From positions 1 to 57,861 of the forward strand of contig CAMEKM010000005.1 of the NCBI GenBank assembly GCA_945921355.1: DNA of 57,861 nucleotides, read 5' to 3'. Under the pieces are notes generated by a model that saw only the letters and a list, made by a program, of their open reading frames with translations, made no database searches and was not told the DNA's origin. The number at the start of each line of letters is the position of its first letter. Position 1 is the first letter of the stretch. This document shows positions 31,671 to 39,838 of this stretch, one piece after another. The DNA comes from an uncultured Bacteroidales bacterium. GTDB lineage: Bacteria; Bacteroidota; Bacteroidia; Bacteroidales; Paludibacteraceae. Both the position numbers and the translations under genes were made by a program.

Positions 31671-33188
31671 ATGGGCATCATCGCCAAACAAAGTATTCAA
31701 GGCACCATCGTCACCTATCTTGGGGTGGCGGTGGGCTTTGTTACTACCTTCTTTGTACTCACGCGTTTCCTCACAGCCGAGGAGATTGGTTTGGCGCGCG
31801 TGTTGGTGGATGCTGCCACTCTCTTTATCGGACTTGCCCAATTGGGCACTTCCTCCTCTATCATTCGCTTCTATCCGCATTTTAAGGTGAAAGGTGAAAG
31901 GTTAAAGGTGAAAGGTGATAATTCCGATCACGGTTTCTTTTTCTGGACACTGATAGTTCCCTTGGTGGGGTTTGCACTCTTTACAGCTATTTACTGCGCA
32001 TGCTATACACCTCTTAGTCAATGGTTTGGCGAGAAGTCACCATTATTTGTAGAGTACTACTACATGGTGCTTCCGATGGCGTTTTTTATGCTCTACCAGA
32101 CCGTATTTGAAACCAATGCCAACGTGCGCATGCATATCGTAGTGCCTCGTGCCGTGCGCGAACTCATCACTCGCATTGGATTGCTCGTTGCCTACCTACT
32201 CTACGCCTTCCGCGTAGTGGATATCAATGGTTTTGTTGTGGCACTGTGCAGTGTGTATGCTATAGCCATGTGCTGCAATATGGGCTATCTCTTTTCGCTG
32301 GGCGAAATTTCTTTGCGCCCAGATTGGAACTTCTTGCGCAACAATCGCTCATTGGTGCGACAATACTTGCTTTATACGGGCTTCCTACTTATTTCCGCAG
32401 TAGCTTCGGTGTTAGCCCCTACTCTCTCATCGTTCTTTATCACTGCCGAGATGGGTCTTGCTTATACGGGCATCTTTGCCATCGCCACCTATATCGCAGT
32501 GATGGTCAGTATCCCTTATCGTTCGATGGCTGCGATTGCCGCACCACAGCTGGCGACTGCTATCAAAGAGAACAACCAACACGAGACGGCCCACCTCATA
32601 CAGCAAGTCAGTAGTACATTGCTACTTATAGGCGGAATCATCCTTTGTGTGATTTGGCTCAATATCGACCTCATTTTCCATATACTACCCAATGGCGAGA
32701 CCTATGCCTCAGCCCGTCAAGTGGTATTGATGTTAGCAACAAGCCAATTGTTTATTGCGGTATGTACGTTTACCTCTTCCGCCCTCAACTATTCGCGTTT
32801 CTACGCATTCTCACTATTGTTTTCGTTTATCCTAACCACCTTGTCCATATTGCTCAATAATCTTCTCATTCCTCATTTCGGCATGAATGGAGCAGCCGTG
32901 AGCAATCTCATAGCTTACGCAATATATTTTCTATTTATCACATTGACAGTCCGTTTCGCGCTTCATGCGCCTACTTTCACGCGCCAACATCTGAAGATTC
33001 TGCTGCTGATTGTGGTGATACTCAATTTGAATTTCTTGTGGCAAAAGTACATGCCTATCCATCATATATGGTTTAGTAGTATCGTTCGTTCCTTAGTACT
33101 TATCGGAGGAGGTTGCGCCGTAGCATGGTTCAAAAACCTCTCCCCCGAAATCAAGCAGCAAATCCAGTCATTCATCACTAAACAGTAG
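31671..33188 (+). CDS. Second polysaccharide flippase, Wzx-like
   Basis: A 505-residue protein with about 14 membrane segments, starting MGIIAKQSIQGTIVTYLGVAVGF and TRFLTAEEIGLARVL, the typical start of the lipopolysaccharide/polysaccharide exporter group in Bacteroidota. It is distinct in sequence from the flippase at 27395. A 35-bp heptamer tract at 31884-31918 is translated near residues 72-83 (KVKGERLKVKGD), adding a basic loop after the second or third segment. The start codon directly abuts another heptamer tract. truA follows after a hairpin repeat. Confidence 0.88.
   Translation: MGIIAKQSIQGTIVTYLGVAVGFVTTFFVLTRFLTAEEIGLARVLVDAATLFIGLAQLGTSSSIIRFYPHFKVKGERLKVKGDNSDHGFFFWTLIVPLVGFALFTAIYCACYTPLSQWFGEKSPLFVEYYYMVLPMAFFMLYQTVFETNANVRMHIVVPRAVRELITRIGLLVAYLLYAFRVVDINGFVVALCSVYAIAMCCNMGYLFSLGEISLRPDWNFLRNNRSLVRQYLLYTGFLLISAVASVLAPTLSSFFITAEMGLAYTGIFAIATYIAVMVSIPYRSMAAIAAPQLATAIKENNQHETAHLIQQVSSTLLLIGGIILCVIWLNIDLIFHILPNGETYASARQVVLMLATSQLFIAVCTFTSSALNYSRFYAFSLLFSFILTTLSILLNNLLIPHFGMNGAAVSNLIAYAIYFLFITLTVRFALHAPTFTRQHLKILLLIVVILNLNFLWQKYMPIHHIWFSSIVRSLVLIGGGCAVAWFKNLSPEIKQQIQSFITKQ
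31884..31918 (+). repeat. Heptanucleotide tract, 5 copies, inside flippase 2
   Basis: Five units of AAGGTGA (one AAGGTTA), 35 bp, read in frame. Confidence 0.9.
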
Positions 33189-33214
33189 CCCTTTAGGGCG
33201 TCCACTAAACAGAA
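33177..33214. repeat. Hairpin repeat of the TAG-palindrome-GTCC / ACTAAAC family
   Basis: CACTAAACAG, then TAG, the palindrome CCCTTTAGGG, CGTCC and again ACTAAACAG. It spans the end of flippase 2 (which ends ITKQ within it) and the gap to truA. Confidence 0.7.
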
Positions 33215-33215
33215 C

Positions 33216-33977
33216 ATGCGCTATTTCCTCCGCTTTGCATACGATGGTACTGCCTTTCACGGCTCGCAACGCCAGCCTAATGGCGTGACTGTTCAGGAGA
33301 CTATGGAACAGGCGTTGGCTATGATTTTCCGTGAGGAGGTACCACTCACTTTTGCTGGTCGCACCGATGCTGGCGTCCATGCCCGCGAGATGTATGCGCA
33401 TTTCGATTTACCAGACAATGACCATTCTAAATTCTTAATTCTTAATTCAAAATTCAGGTTAAACGGTATTTTGCCCGATTCTATCGCAGTCTTTGATGTT
33501 TACCCTGTGAGGGATGATGCGCATGCACGCTTTGATGCAGTGCGTCGTACATACGAATATCATATCATTGATCACAAAGACCCTTTTCTTTGTACACAAG
33601 CCACGCGTGTACGCCCAGGATTGAACTTCGAAGCGATGAATGAAGCGGCGCAATTGTTGATTGGCAAACAGGATTTTGCTTCTTTCTGCCGCACGAATAC
33701 AGATGTGAAGACCACTATTTGCGATCTTACGCGTGCAGAGTGGCAAGAATTGGGAAACGGACACGCCGTATTCACTATCGCTGCTGACCGTTTTCTGCGT
33801 AATATGGTGCGTGCGGTAGTAGGTACATTGTTTGAAGTCGGTCGTGGTAAGATGACTAAGGAGCAGTTTGCCGAGGTCATCACGCAGCACAACCGCTGTG
33901 CAGCAGGCGAATCAGCCCCTGCTGAAGGACTATTCCTCACGCATGTAGCATATCCCGAAGATATTTATATCCGATAG
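33216..33977 (+). CDS. truA: tRNA pseudouridine(38-40) synthase
   Basis: A 253-residue enzyme converting uridines 38-40 of the tRNA anticodon arm to pseudouridine. The catalytic aspartate is D51 in FAGRTDAGVHA; other family segments are YDGTAFHGSQRQ at the start and FLRNMVRAVVGTLFEVGRGK near the end. A heptamer tract at 33423-33457 is translated near residues 70-81 (HSKFLILNSKF) between two conserved blocks, an added loop relative to the usual protein. Start at the ATG at 33216 just after a hairpin repeat. Confidence 0.96.
   Translation: MRYFLRFAYDGTAFHGSQRQPNGVTVQETMEQALAMIFREEVPLTFAGRTDAGVHAREMYAHFDLPDNDHSKFLILNSKFRLNGILPDSIAVFDVYPVRDDAHARFDAVRRTYEYHIIDHKDPFLCTQATRVRPGLNFEAMNEAAQLLIGKQDFASFCRTNTDVKTTICDLTRAEWQELGNGHAVFTIAADRFLRNMVRAVVGTLFEVGRGKMTKEQFAEVITQHNRCAAGESAPAEGLFLTHVAYPEDIYIR
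33423..33457 (+). repeat. Heptanucleotide tract, 5 copies, inside truA
   Basis: Five units of form AATTCTT / AATTCAA (first copy CATTCTA), 35 bp, in frame. Confidence 0.88.
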
Positions 33978-34009
33978 TTCTCTTTCTATAATTACCTCAA
34001 GTTCTCTTC

Positions 34010-34085
34010 TGGCTACGCGACCACTTCGTGACCACTGTAGCACATCTATGGGCTATTTGTGCCCTATCTGTGGCTTTTCTATTTT
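34010..34085 (-). repeat. Partial copy of the composite repeat
   Basis: CTACGCGACCACTTCGTGACC followed by CACATCTATGGGC and TTGTGCCCTATC matches the reverse complement of 20611-20647 and 20735-20762, with the central GC-rich palindromic block missing. Confidence 0.6.
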
Positions 34086-34137
34086 CACTTTTCAGTTTCC
34101 CGTTTTCCGAAGACCACCGCCCCCCTCTGAAAGGATA

Positions 34138-34173
34138 AACACAGCGCGGGCATTTCTGCCCGCGCCTAAGTCT
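34138..34173. other. GC-rich hairpin between convergent genes
   Basis: GCGCGGGCA / TGCCCGCGC form a 9-bp perfect stem with a 4-base loop between truA and the LRR gene. There is no T run on either side, so terminator function is uncertain. Confidence 0.45.
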
Positions 34174-34179
34174 AAGTTG

Positions 34180-34233
34180 TAGTCCGAAGGACGTCCACTA
34201 AATAGTAGCGAAGCGTCCTCTAAACACTAAACA
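34180..34233. repeat. Hairpin repeat of the TAG-palindrome-GTCC / ACTAAA family, two units
   Basis: Two units, TAGTCCGAAGGACGTCCACT and TAGCGAAGCGTCCTCT, each followed by AAATA or AAACA, then ACTAAACAC. It lies directly after the LRR gene stop on the minus strand. Confidence 0.68.
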
Positions 34234-34237
34234 CAGA

Positions 34238-36589
34238 TTACAACTCCTGTCCCATGACATTATAGGTCTTACCGTCACGCAAGATGATAAGTTGACCGTT
34301 GCGGAGGAGTTTCTGTACTTGTTCTAACTGTGGCTGTTGTACATGCTCAACATTGGTACCTTCAATAGGCAAGATTTGACCAAATTCTTTCCACTGGTTC
34401 GCCTCTTCGTATACATCTATGGATCCCGTTGGAACATAGAGGGGAATATCAGAGACTGATACTCGCAAAAATACATGATATTTGTATTCTGACTCTCCAT
34501 CACTCATAATAGGAGCAGTGGTAGCATAACATGTTACTTTTGTAAGGCTAGTACACATATCAAAGGCATACATTCCTATTGATTGTAACGAAGCTGGCAA
34601 AGCCAGTTCTGTTAATTTTGTACCACTAAATGCCTCATTTGCTATATATACTAGATTTTTGGGGAATACTACAGACTTTATTGCTGTGCCAGCAAACGCA
34701 CAATTTCCTATCGTATCAACTGATTCTGGTATTGTATATTCTGGAGCGTACGCTGCAGGGAACGTATGGAGTACATTCTCTTTTTTGTTGAACAACACCC
34801 CATCAATTGAAGTATAATTTGTATTTTCTGGATGTACATTAATGGAGGTTATTGGATTATTACGCACAATGAGAGGTGCAATATACCTAACATTCTTTGG
34901 AATAGTTAATTGCTGTAATTTGCCAAAGCCAAATGCATCTAATAAGATAGAGTCTACATTCTCACCTATTTGCACTTCCGTCAATTGTGGGCAATTCGTA
35001 AAAGAAAATCTATCAATCGTTTTGATATTTTCATTCATTGTTACTTGTTGCAATTTTTGTGCACCATTAAAAGCTAATTCTCCAATACGCGTTACATTAT
35101 ATATTACACCTTGATATTCCACTGTAGATGGAACGTGTAAAGTGGTGAGTTCTGTATAATTTTTAGTATTAAACGATGCCCCTGCTCCCCATGTGTATGT
35201 AATTTCGACTTCAAAAGGCGCTATCGTATCATTGATGATATTATAATAGAAACCATCGCTCATAAATGTTTTTGGATTAAACGAAGAGTAATCCGTGATA
35301 GGCTGAATATTCACAAAATTCCTCCAAAAATCACCATACTGATAGTACTTTAATAAATAGTCAAATACTAATAATTTCGAGTTCTCATAGGTCTTTGTAC
35401 TAAAAGTATTTTCTCCAATAATAGGTACTGTACTTGCAGCACAAATTATCGTATCAAGTTTATTACAACCTGCAAAGGTTTTATCCTCGATTTCTTTAAC
35501 AGTAGTAGGAATAGTAAGCTTTGTAACAACATTTTCTCTATAACGCCCATTTGTAAGCCAACAACAAGATACCGCACCACCAGATATGTAGGTTGTTCCA
35601 TGTTTAATATTTATATGTAAATTTTCTAATAATTCACCCGTGTAAGCATAGAATATATTATGAATATACAAATATCCAGCAGGTTGACGTTTTTCCCATG
35701 CTGTATTATAAAAAGCATTCGCACCTATTTTTTGAATGGTTGCAGGTATTGCATCCACATTATCTAATTGAGTACATTCATAGAATGCACTCACTCCAAT
35801 ATTAGTCAATTGTTGAGACCATTCAATTTGCGACAAACTGCTGCAACCACCAAAAGCATATGCTCCTATTGTTGATAAATCTTGAGGCAATTTAATACTA
35901 CATAACTTCGCGCAATTTGCAAAAGCCTCATCTTCTATTACATATAGCGAATTGGGCAAAACAACAGTTTCCAGATTAGGACAATCAGCAAATGCTCGCA
36001 CATGCACAGAAGTTACGCTGTTTGGTAATACAACAGATTGGATATTGGGTTGCTGAGTGAAAGCAAAATCCAAAATGGCTTTCGTACCTTCTCGAACTTC
36101 TATAGTTTCCGCAGGAGCAACCCCTTTGTAACGATATAACAAATTACCAACATAAAGCAATCCGTCTGGCTGATTATCATACCATGCACACTCGTATAGC
36201 GCTCCTCCCATAACATCTTCCAAACTTTCTGGGAAAGAAATATTTAATAGTTTGGTACAAGCTGCAAAGGCATAAATCCCTACCTTTTTAACTGTATTAG
36301 GAATAGTAACAGACTCCAACATCTCGCATGCTTGAAATGCATAATTTCCTATCTCTGTTACAGTATATGTATTGCCCGAATAAACAACTTTACTTGGAAT
36401 TTCCAGAGAGGCAGGAAGATAGTAGTATGCTGGTGCATAATTTTCTCCAACTACCGCTACCTCTTCATAATTAAGAACGGCATAGCACAAATCTCCAACT
36501 TTGAAATCGTAGGCATACGAGAAAATGCTTATCCCAAAGGCAAGAGTTAAAGCAAAGAAGATTTTGCTCAGGTAAGTTAAATTTTTCAT
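34238..36589 (-). CDS. BspA-like leucine-rich repeat surface protein
   Basis: 783 residues. Residues 1-26 are a signal peptide. Most of the protein is LRR_5 (BspA/TpLRR) repeats with the pattern IxxxAFxxCxxLxxVxIPxxVxxI, in two blocks (about 50-410 and 480-740) separated by a non-repeat segment. The C-terminus (about 755-783) has a basic strand ending NGQLIILRDGKTYNVMGQEL, which resembles degenerate sorting tails of secreted Bacteroidales proteins. BspA-like proteins mediate adhesion. Its interior is A+T-rich. A leader of about 300 bases precedes it and its promoter duplicates the methylase promoter. Confidence 0.9.
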   Translation of the reverse strand: MKNLTYLSKIFFALTLAFGISIFSYAYDFKVGDLCYAVLNYEEVAVVGENYAPAYYYLPASLEIPSKVVYSGNTYTVTEIGNYAFQACEMLESVTIPNTVKKVGIYAFAACTKLLNISFPESLEDVMGGALYECAWYDNQPDGLLYVGNLLYRYKGVAPAETIEVREGTKAILDFAFTQQPNIQSVVLPNSVTSVHVRAFADCPNLETVVLPNSLYVIEDEAFANCAKLCSIKLPQDLSTIGAYAFGGCSSLSQIEWSQQLTNIGVSAFYECTQLDNVDAIPATIQKIGANAFYNTAWEKRQPAGYLYIHNIFYAYTGELLENLHINIKHGTTYISGGAVSCCWLTNGRYRENVVTKLTIPTTVKEIEDKTFAGCNKLDTIICAASTVPIIGENTFSTKTYENSKLLVFDYLLKYYQYGDFWRNFVNIQPITDYSSFNPKTFMSDGFYYNIINDTIAPFEVEITYTWGAGASFNTKNYTELTTLHVPSTVEYQGVIYNVTRIGELAFNGAQKLQQVTMNENIKTIDRFSFTNCPQLTEVQIGENVDSILLDAFGFGKLQQLTIPKNVRYIAPLIVRNNPITSINVHPENTNYTSIDGVLFNKKENVLHTFPAAYAPEYTIPESVDTIGNCAFAGTAIKSVVFPKNLVYIANEAFSGTKLTELALPASLQSIGMYAFDMCTSLTKVTCYATTAPIMSDGESEYKYHVFLRVSVSDIPLYVPTGSIDVYEEANQWKEFGQILPIEGTNVEHVQQPQLEQVQKLLRNGQLIILRDGKTYNVMGQEL

Positions 36590-36886
36590 AAGTATTTGTA
36601 TTTAGCGACATTGGTTCCAAATGTCCGATTCTTCTAACAAAAGCGTGGAACCTCTTTGTGCTTATTCCTAACAATGAGGTTCCAGCAAGACCCTGCAACA
36701 AGAATAAACAATGAATGCCCACGCCGATATGCTAATCGTTGTAGGACACAACGGATATAACATACCAATGGGCATTTACCGCTCTCTTGCTCTGGGTTGC
36801 GAAATTTGCTGGATTTCATTGTTCCAAAACAAGCGCCAATAAACGCCTTTTATTTATGTCTGCAAAACAGATTACTCGGCTTTGCG
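36590..36886 (-). promoter_or_regulatory. Long structured 5' leader of the LRR gene
   Basis: From the promoter at 36887-36920 to the ATG at 36589 lie about 295 transcribed bases. On the minus strand they contain GGAACCTC/GAGGTTCC (8-bp stem) and AATGCCCA/TGGGCATT (8-bp stem enclosing a TTGTGTCCTACAA hairpin). Two overlapping short frames (36634-36819 and 36471-36722) cross it; either could be an upstream ORF but neither resembles a known protein. No known riboswitch class was recognised. Confidence 0.5.
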
Positions 36887-36920
36887 GTGCAAAGGTAGTG
36901 AATTATTTTGAATTGAGCAA
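36887..36920 (-). promoter_or_regulatory. LRR gene promoter, duplicate of the methylase promoter
   Basis: Minus-strand TTG -33 element, 20-base spacer and TACCTTTG -7 box (36890-36897). All 34 bases are identical to 10700-10733. Confidence 0.83.
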
Positions 36921-36982
36921 AAAAATAGCGAAAAATATCAAGACAGATTCTTGATAACAAGCATAATGGTAACTATACACTA

Positions 36983-37654
36983 TCAGCGCTCTTCTTGCAA
37001 GAAAGCAAGCAGTTCGGTCATGTTATCAAAGACTTGGTCCGCTTGAGATAAGTCTTCATTGGTCAATATACCCGTATTCACGGCATAAACAGTCAATCCT
37101 GCTGCTTTACCAGAGTGAATACCCAAGGGCGCATTCTCAATCACGAAGCATTGCTCTTTCTTCAGTCCAGAGCGTTCCCATGCCTTTAGATAAGGCTCAG
37201 GATCGGGTTTCCCATGCGTCACATCAAAAGCTGTAATCATTCTATCTTTCTGAAATACAGATGGAAATACCGTATTCAGGCTATCCAACAATGTTCGCAT
37301 ACCAGAGCCAGTAACCACCCATATTTGACTGCCAGAGTCTTTAACAAACTGCAGCACCTCTGCCACGCCCGGAATGGTAGGCGTAGCGGTATTGACCAAT
37401 CGGTGATAGTATGCAGACTTCTCCGCATAAATCGTCGTTACTTCATCAGGGGTGGCATCTCTACCGAGTAGTTGTTGAAATGCCTCACGAATGACGGATT
37501 CACCTGTGCGACCTTCGTTGATATAACAATCGCGGGCTGTGAAGCACAAACCATGTGCCTTCATCACTTCTTCCCACGCGATGGCATGATGGGGCATGGA
37601 GTCGAACAATACCCCGTCCATGTCAAAGAAATATGCTCTGTTCTGTTTCATCAT
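36983..37654 (-). CDS. HAD-family phosphatase (beta-phosphoglucomutase-like)
   Basis: 223 residues. Motif I is FFDMDGVLFDS with nucleophile D11 and acid D13; motif II is VVTGSG near residue 117; motifs III/IV are HGKPDPEPYL and VIENAPLGIHSGKAAG. The helical cap (residues about 20-90) is type C1 as in beta-phosphoglucomutase and sugar phosphatases. It probably removes phosphate from, or isomerises, a sugar phosphate. No neighbour hints at the substrate. No promoter box is seen immediately upstream; the 388-base region before it is unassigned. Confidence 0.88.
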   Translation of the reverse strand: MMKQNRAYFFDMDGVLFDSMPHHAIAWEEVMKAHGLCFTARDCYINEGRTGESVIREAFQQLLGRDATPDEVTTIYAEKSAYYHRLVNTATPTIPGVAEVLQFVKDSGSQIWVVTGSGMRTLLDSLNTVFPSVFQKDRMITAFDVTHGKPDPEPYLKAWERSGLKKEQCFVIENAPLGIHSGKAAGLTVYAVNTGILTNEDLSQADQVFDNMTELLAFLQEER

Positions 37655-38042
37655 GATGAACTACTTATCTCGCTCACATAAAAAATTGCTGCATTGCTTT
37701 TACTCGAGAAAACTCCTATAAAACAGGATTTGAGGGGTACAGACCCTTTGTAATCTAACTACCTCATCGCTACGACTGTGTGAGTCGGTCTCGGCGGAGA
37801 GTATTAGCACGCCATTAGAAAAGCACCTACCTCGTAAGATAAAATTTGTTGAGTTTTCCGGTCTCTAAGCAATGCAACAATATTTTAAGGTTCGCTTTGC
37901 TCACGTAAAGAGGTTCACATTGTTCGCGTTATTGGCTTCGCGTACAGTGGCTTCGCGTGGAGCAGTATATCATATTCTTTTACAATTATCGTGCCAAAAG
38001 TGGGTTGAAAGTTTAAAGTTTATAGTGTAAAGGCACGAATGG
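37655..38042. other. Unassigned 388-base region
   Basis: No gene, tRNA or clear terminator is seen. Around 37735-37870 it contains CGACT-GTGTG-AGTCG and GAGACCGG/CCGGTCTC elements that could fold, and it looks like a conserved leader or remnant rather than random DNA. Towards 38000 there is a heptamer tract. A short minus-strand open stretch here has no start signal. Confidence 0.4.
38004..38031. repeat. Heptanucleotide tract, 4 copies
   Basis: Four units of form GTTTAAA/GTTGAAA, 28 bp, directly downstream of the outer membrane protein gene. Confidence 0.78.
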
Positions 38043-39479
38043 TTAAAATCGCCATGCCAATGTAGCTACAATACGATGCGTAGCAGTATGTACATCCATT
38101 GCGGTCATCTGCATCTCAGTAGCATATTGATGGAGCGTTTGCCAACGATATTGATACGCCACTTGTGCCACCATTCTATCACTTCGATAGCCCAAACCAG
38201 CACTCGCGTACTGCGAAGATGCTGTGTAGCGATAATCCATATCTGTTCGTATGTCGTTGTACGCCAATTGCCATACAGGATGTTCGTTTAAGAACGATGA
38301 CTCATATACATAACCCGCATTCAGGAAGAAGCCACGGCAAGCTTGTACTTCAGCCCCTATACGCAAGGTATGTACATCCTCCATCTCCACGGCATGGGCA
38401 TAATCATATTGCAACGCCAACAAGCCTATACTACCTAATTGACCTGCCACACTCACACTGGTGCGCAATGGTGTTAGCATTTCTGTGCTAATCATGCCAC
38501 TCTCCGGGGTCAGAATATCCTCTGGAGCTAACGTGGCATACATATCGCCTTCAGTCTGCATCGAAAGACTCATCATCGTTGGTGTTTCGAACGAAGCACC
38601 GATACGCAGTGCTTGAATAGGACGGTAAATCAAGCCGATAGCACCACTGACACCCAATCCAGAAAGATGATACATTGATTTCAGTTCAGCAGAATGGATA
38701 CGATTCGTTTCATAATGCGATACGTGTTTGGTATAACTCAGTGTAGGGATATTCAAACTCACACCTATATACCATTGATTGCTGATATTGCTTGCCCACG
38801 AAAGCGTATATTGGTCATAAGTACCTGATTCTGAAACAGACAACTTGCCGTCAGTAAAATCTATAGCAGGTATCCAGGCATACTTATCAAACAGATTGGA
38901 TGCCAGCGAATCCACCTGAGGGTCAATCAAATAGCCTTCGTAACCCAATATGCTCAACCAACCTATTTCTACATCGTCCCAAGGCTTGTCGTATAGAGAT
39001 GCTTCTGCCAACCCATTGGTCTTTTGGCAAATGGTCGCTGCCATCCCCATCCCACGACCGCTCACTACCACATCGCGATTGAAATTAGCAAGGCGATTGA
39101 CAGAAAACATGAAGTTATTATAAATCATGCCACGTTGCTTCATTGGATTTCCCCATGCCCAGATAGCCGACACATGAGGCGCTGCGAAGCGGGCACGTTG
39201 GTAGGTATCCTCACTCCCCACCTGCTGCGTACGATCGATGGTTTCATCAATAGTGAGTGCAATCTCACTACGTCGGTATAAGCCCAAACCCGCAGGATTA
39301 TCTATCACAGCCGAAGGGTCGCCACCGATAGCCGTCATGGCGCCACCCATACCCACGTAACGAGCCGTACCGATGATTTGACGTTCAGCAAAACGTTGCA
39401 TATCTTGCGCAGTTGACAATTGACAATTGACAGTTGACAACCCAAAGCAAAGACTCAATATGTAGGCAAATCGTTTCAC
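38043..39479 (-). CDS. FadL/PorV-like outer membrane beta-barrel protein
   Basis: 478 residues. A signal peptide (1-24) is followed by GTARYVGMGGAMTAIGGDPSAVIDNPAGLGLYR, the N-terminal plug signature of the OMPP1/FadL/TodX group in Bacteroidota, then alternating amphipathic strands and a terminal aromatic residue (TLAWRF). It should be an outer membrane channel, possibly for hydrophobic compounds, or a PorV-like secretion component. The signal peptide is partly encoded by a heptamer tract (39410-39437; residues STVNCQLSTA). It follows the small exported-protein gene by 14 bases on the trpS transcript. Confidence 0.82.
   Translation of the reverse strand: MKRFAYILSLCFGLSTVNCQLSTAQDMQRFAERQIIGTARYVGMGGAMTAIGGDPSAVIDNPAGLGLYRRSEIALTIDETIDRTQQVGSEDTYQRARFAAPHVSAIWAWGNPMKQRGMIYNNFMFSVNRLANFNRDVVVSGRGMGMAATICQKTNGLAEASLYDKPWDDVEIGWLSILGYEGYLIDPQVDSLASNLFDKYAWIPAIDFTDGKLSVSESGTYDQYTLSWASNISNQWYIGVSLNIPTLSYTKHVSHYETNRIHSAELKSMYHLSGLGVSGAIGLIYRPIQALRIGASFETPTMMSLSMQTEGDMYATLAPEDILTPESGMISTEMLTPLRTSVSVAGQLGSIGLLALQYDYAHAVEMEDVHTLRIGAEVQACRGFFLNAGYVYESSFLNEHPVWQLAYNDIRTDMDYRYTASSQYASAGLGYRSDRMVAQVAYQYRWQTLHQYATEMQMTAMDVHTATHRIVATLAWRF
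39410..39437 (-). repeat. Heptanucleotide tract, 4 copies, inside a signal peptide
   Basis: Four units of CAATTGA/CAGTTGA, 28 bp, encode part of the hydrophobic to cleavage region of the outer membrane protein's signal peptide. Confidence 0.87.
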
Positions 39480-39481
39480 CT

Positions 39482-39509
39482 AATTCAAAATTCTCAATTC
39501 TTAATTATC
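39482..39509. repeat. Heptanucleotide tract, 4 copies, at a gene junction
   Basis: Four AATTCNN-type units span the last codons and stop of the 86-residue gene and the gap to the outer membrane protein gene. Confidence 0.82.
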
Positions 39510-39754
39510 ATCACTACCGTATCGGGATATTGCGTTGTATCTGCCAAGAAAATAAATTCGCGCGCGTTCTTATCATACATCGGCTCGGTAGGCACAATCG
39601 TGTCCACCACTGGCCAATAATAGGAATCATCGGTATATACGCCTACCCCACCCCTCCCTAAAGGGAGGGTGTTAGGCGATGAGGCGAGCGGCGACAAGGC
39701 GACAAGGCTCGGAATCAATAGCCCAACGGTTAATATGATTATGTAGCGTTTCAT
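39494..39754 (-). CDS. Small exported protein, N-terminal half built from repeats
   Basis: 86 residues, function unknown. Residues 1-20 are a signal peptide. Residues about 15-40 (LSPLASSPNTLPLGRGGVG) are encoded by an octamer tract (39672-39711) and a CCCTCCCTAAAGGGAGGG palindrome (39646-39670). The remaining 45 residues (DDSYYWPVVDT to VVMIIKN) look like ordinary sequence. The last codons and stop lie in a heptamer tract. It is located between trpS and the outer membrane protein, likely one transcript. It could be a genuine small periplasmic protein into which repeats have inserted. Confidence 0.6.
   Translation of the reverse strand: MKRYIIILTVGLLIPSLVALSPLASSPNTLPLGRGGVGVYTDDSYYWPVVDTIVPTEPMYDKNAREFIFLADTTQYPDTVVMIIKN
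39646..39711 (-). repeat. Octanucleotide tract (5 copies) plus GGGAGGG palindrome in coding sequence
   Basis: Five 8-bp units of form AAGGCGAC/TGAGGCGA at 39672-39711 adjoin a CCCTCCCT-AAAGGGAGGG palindrome at 39650-39669. Relatives of the palindrome occur between genes at 22200-22232 and 30312-30348. Confidence 0.8.
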
Positions 39755-39767
39755 GCGAGTAAGGGCG

Positions 39768-39803
39768 CTAAGGTCATTAAGGACTTTAAGGACTTTAAGG
39801 TCT
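39768..39803. repeat. 9-bp tract, 4 copies (TTAAGGACT)
   Basis: Four 9-bp units, 36 bp, between trpS and the small exported-protein gene. Confidence 0.87.
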
Positions 39804-39838
39804 TTAATTGTCGTTCAGCAAAAGTTGTGCCAAAGCCT

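Noticed and set aside
33978..34237. tRNA or small RNA gene
   Set aside because: No cloverleaf or T-loop motif; the hairpins belong to the repeat families.
36471..36819. Two overlapping minus-strand ORFs in the LRR gene leader as independent genes
   Set aside because: They overlap each other and the LRR start, resemble no known protein and coincide with hairpins; kept only as possible upstream ORFs of a leader.
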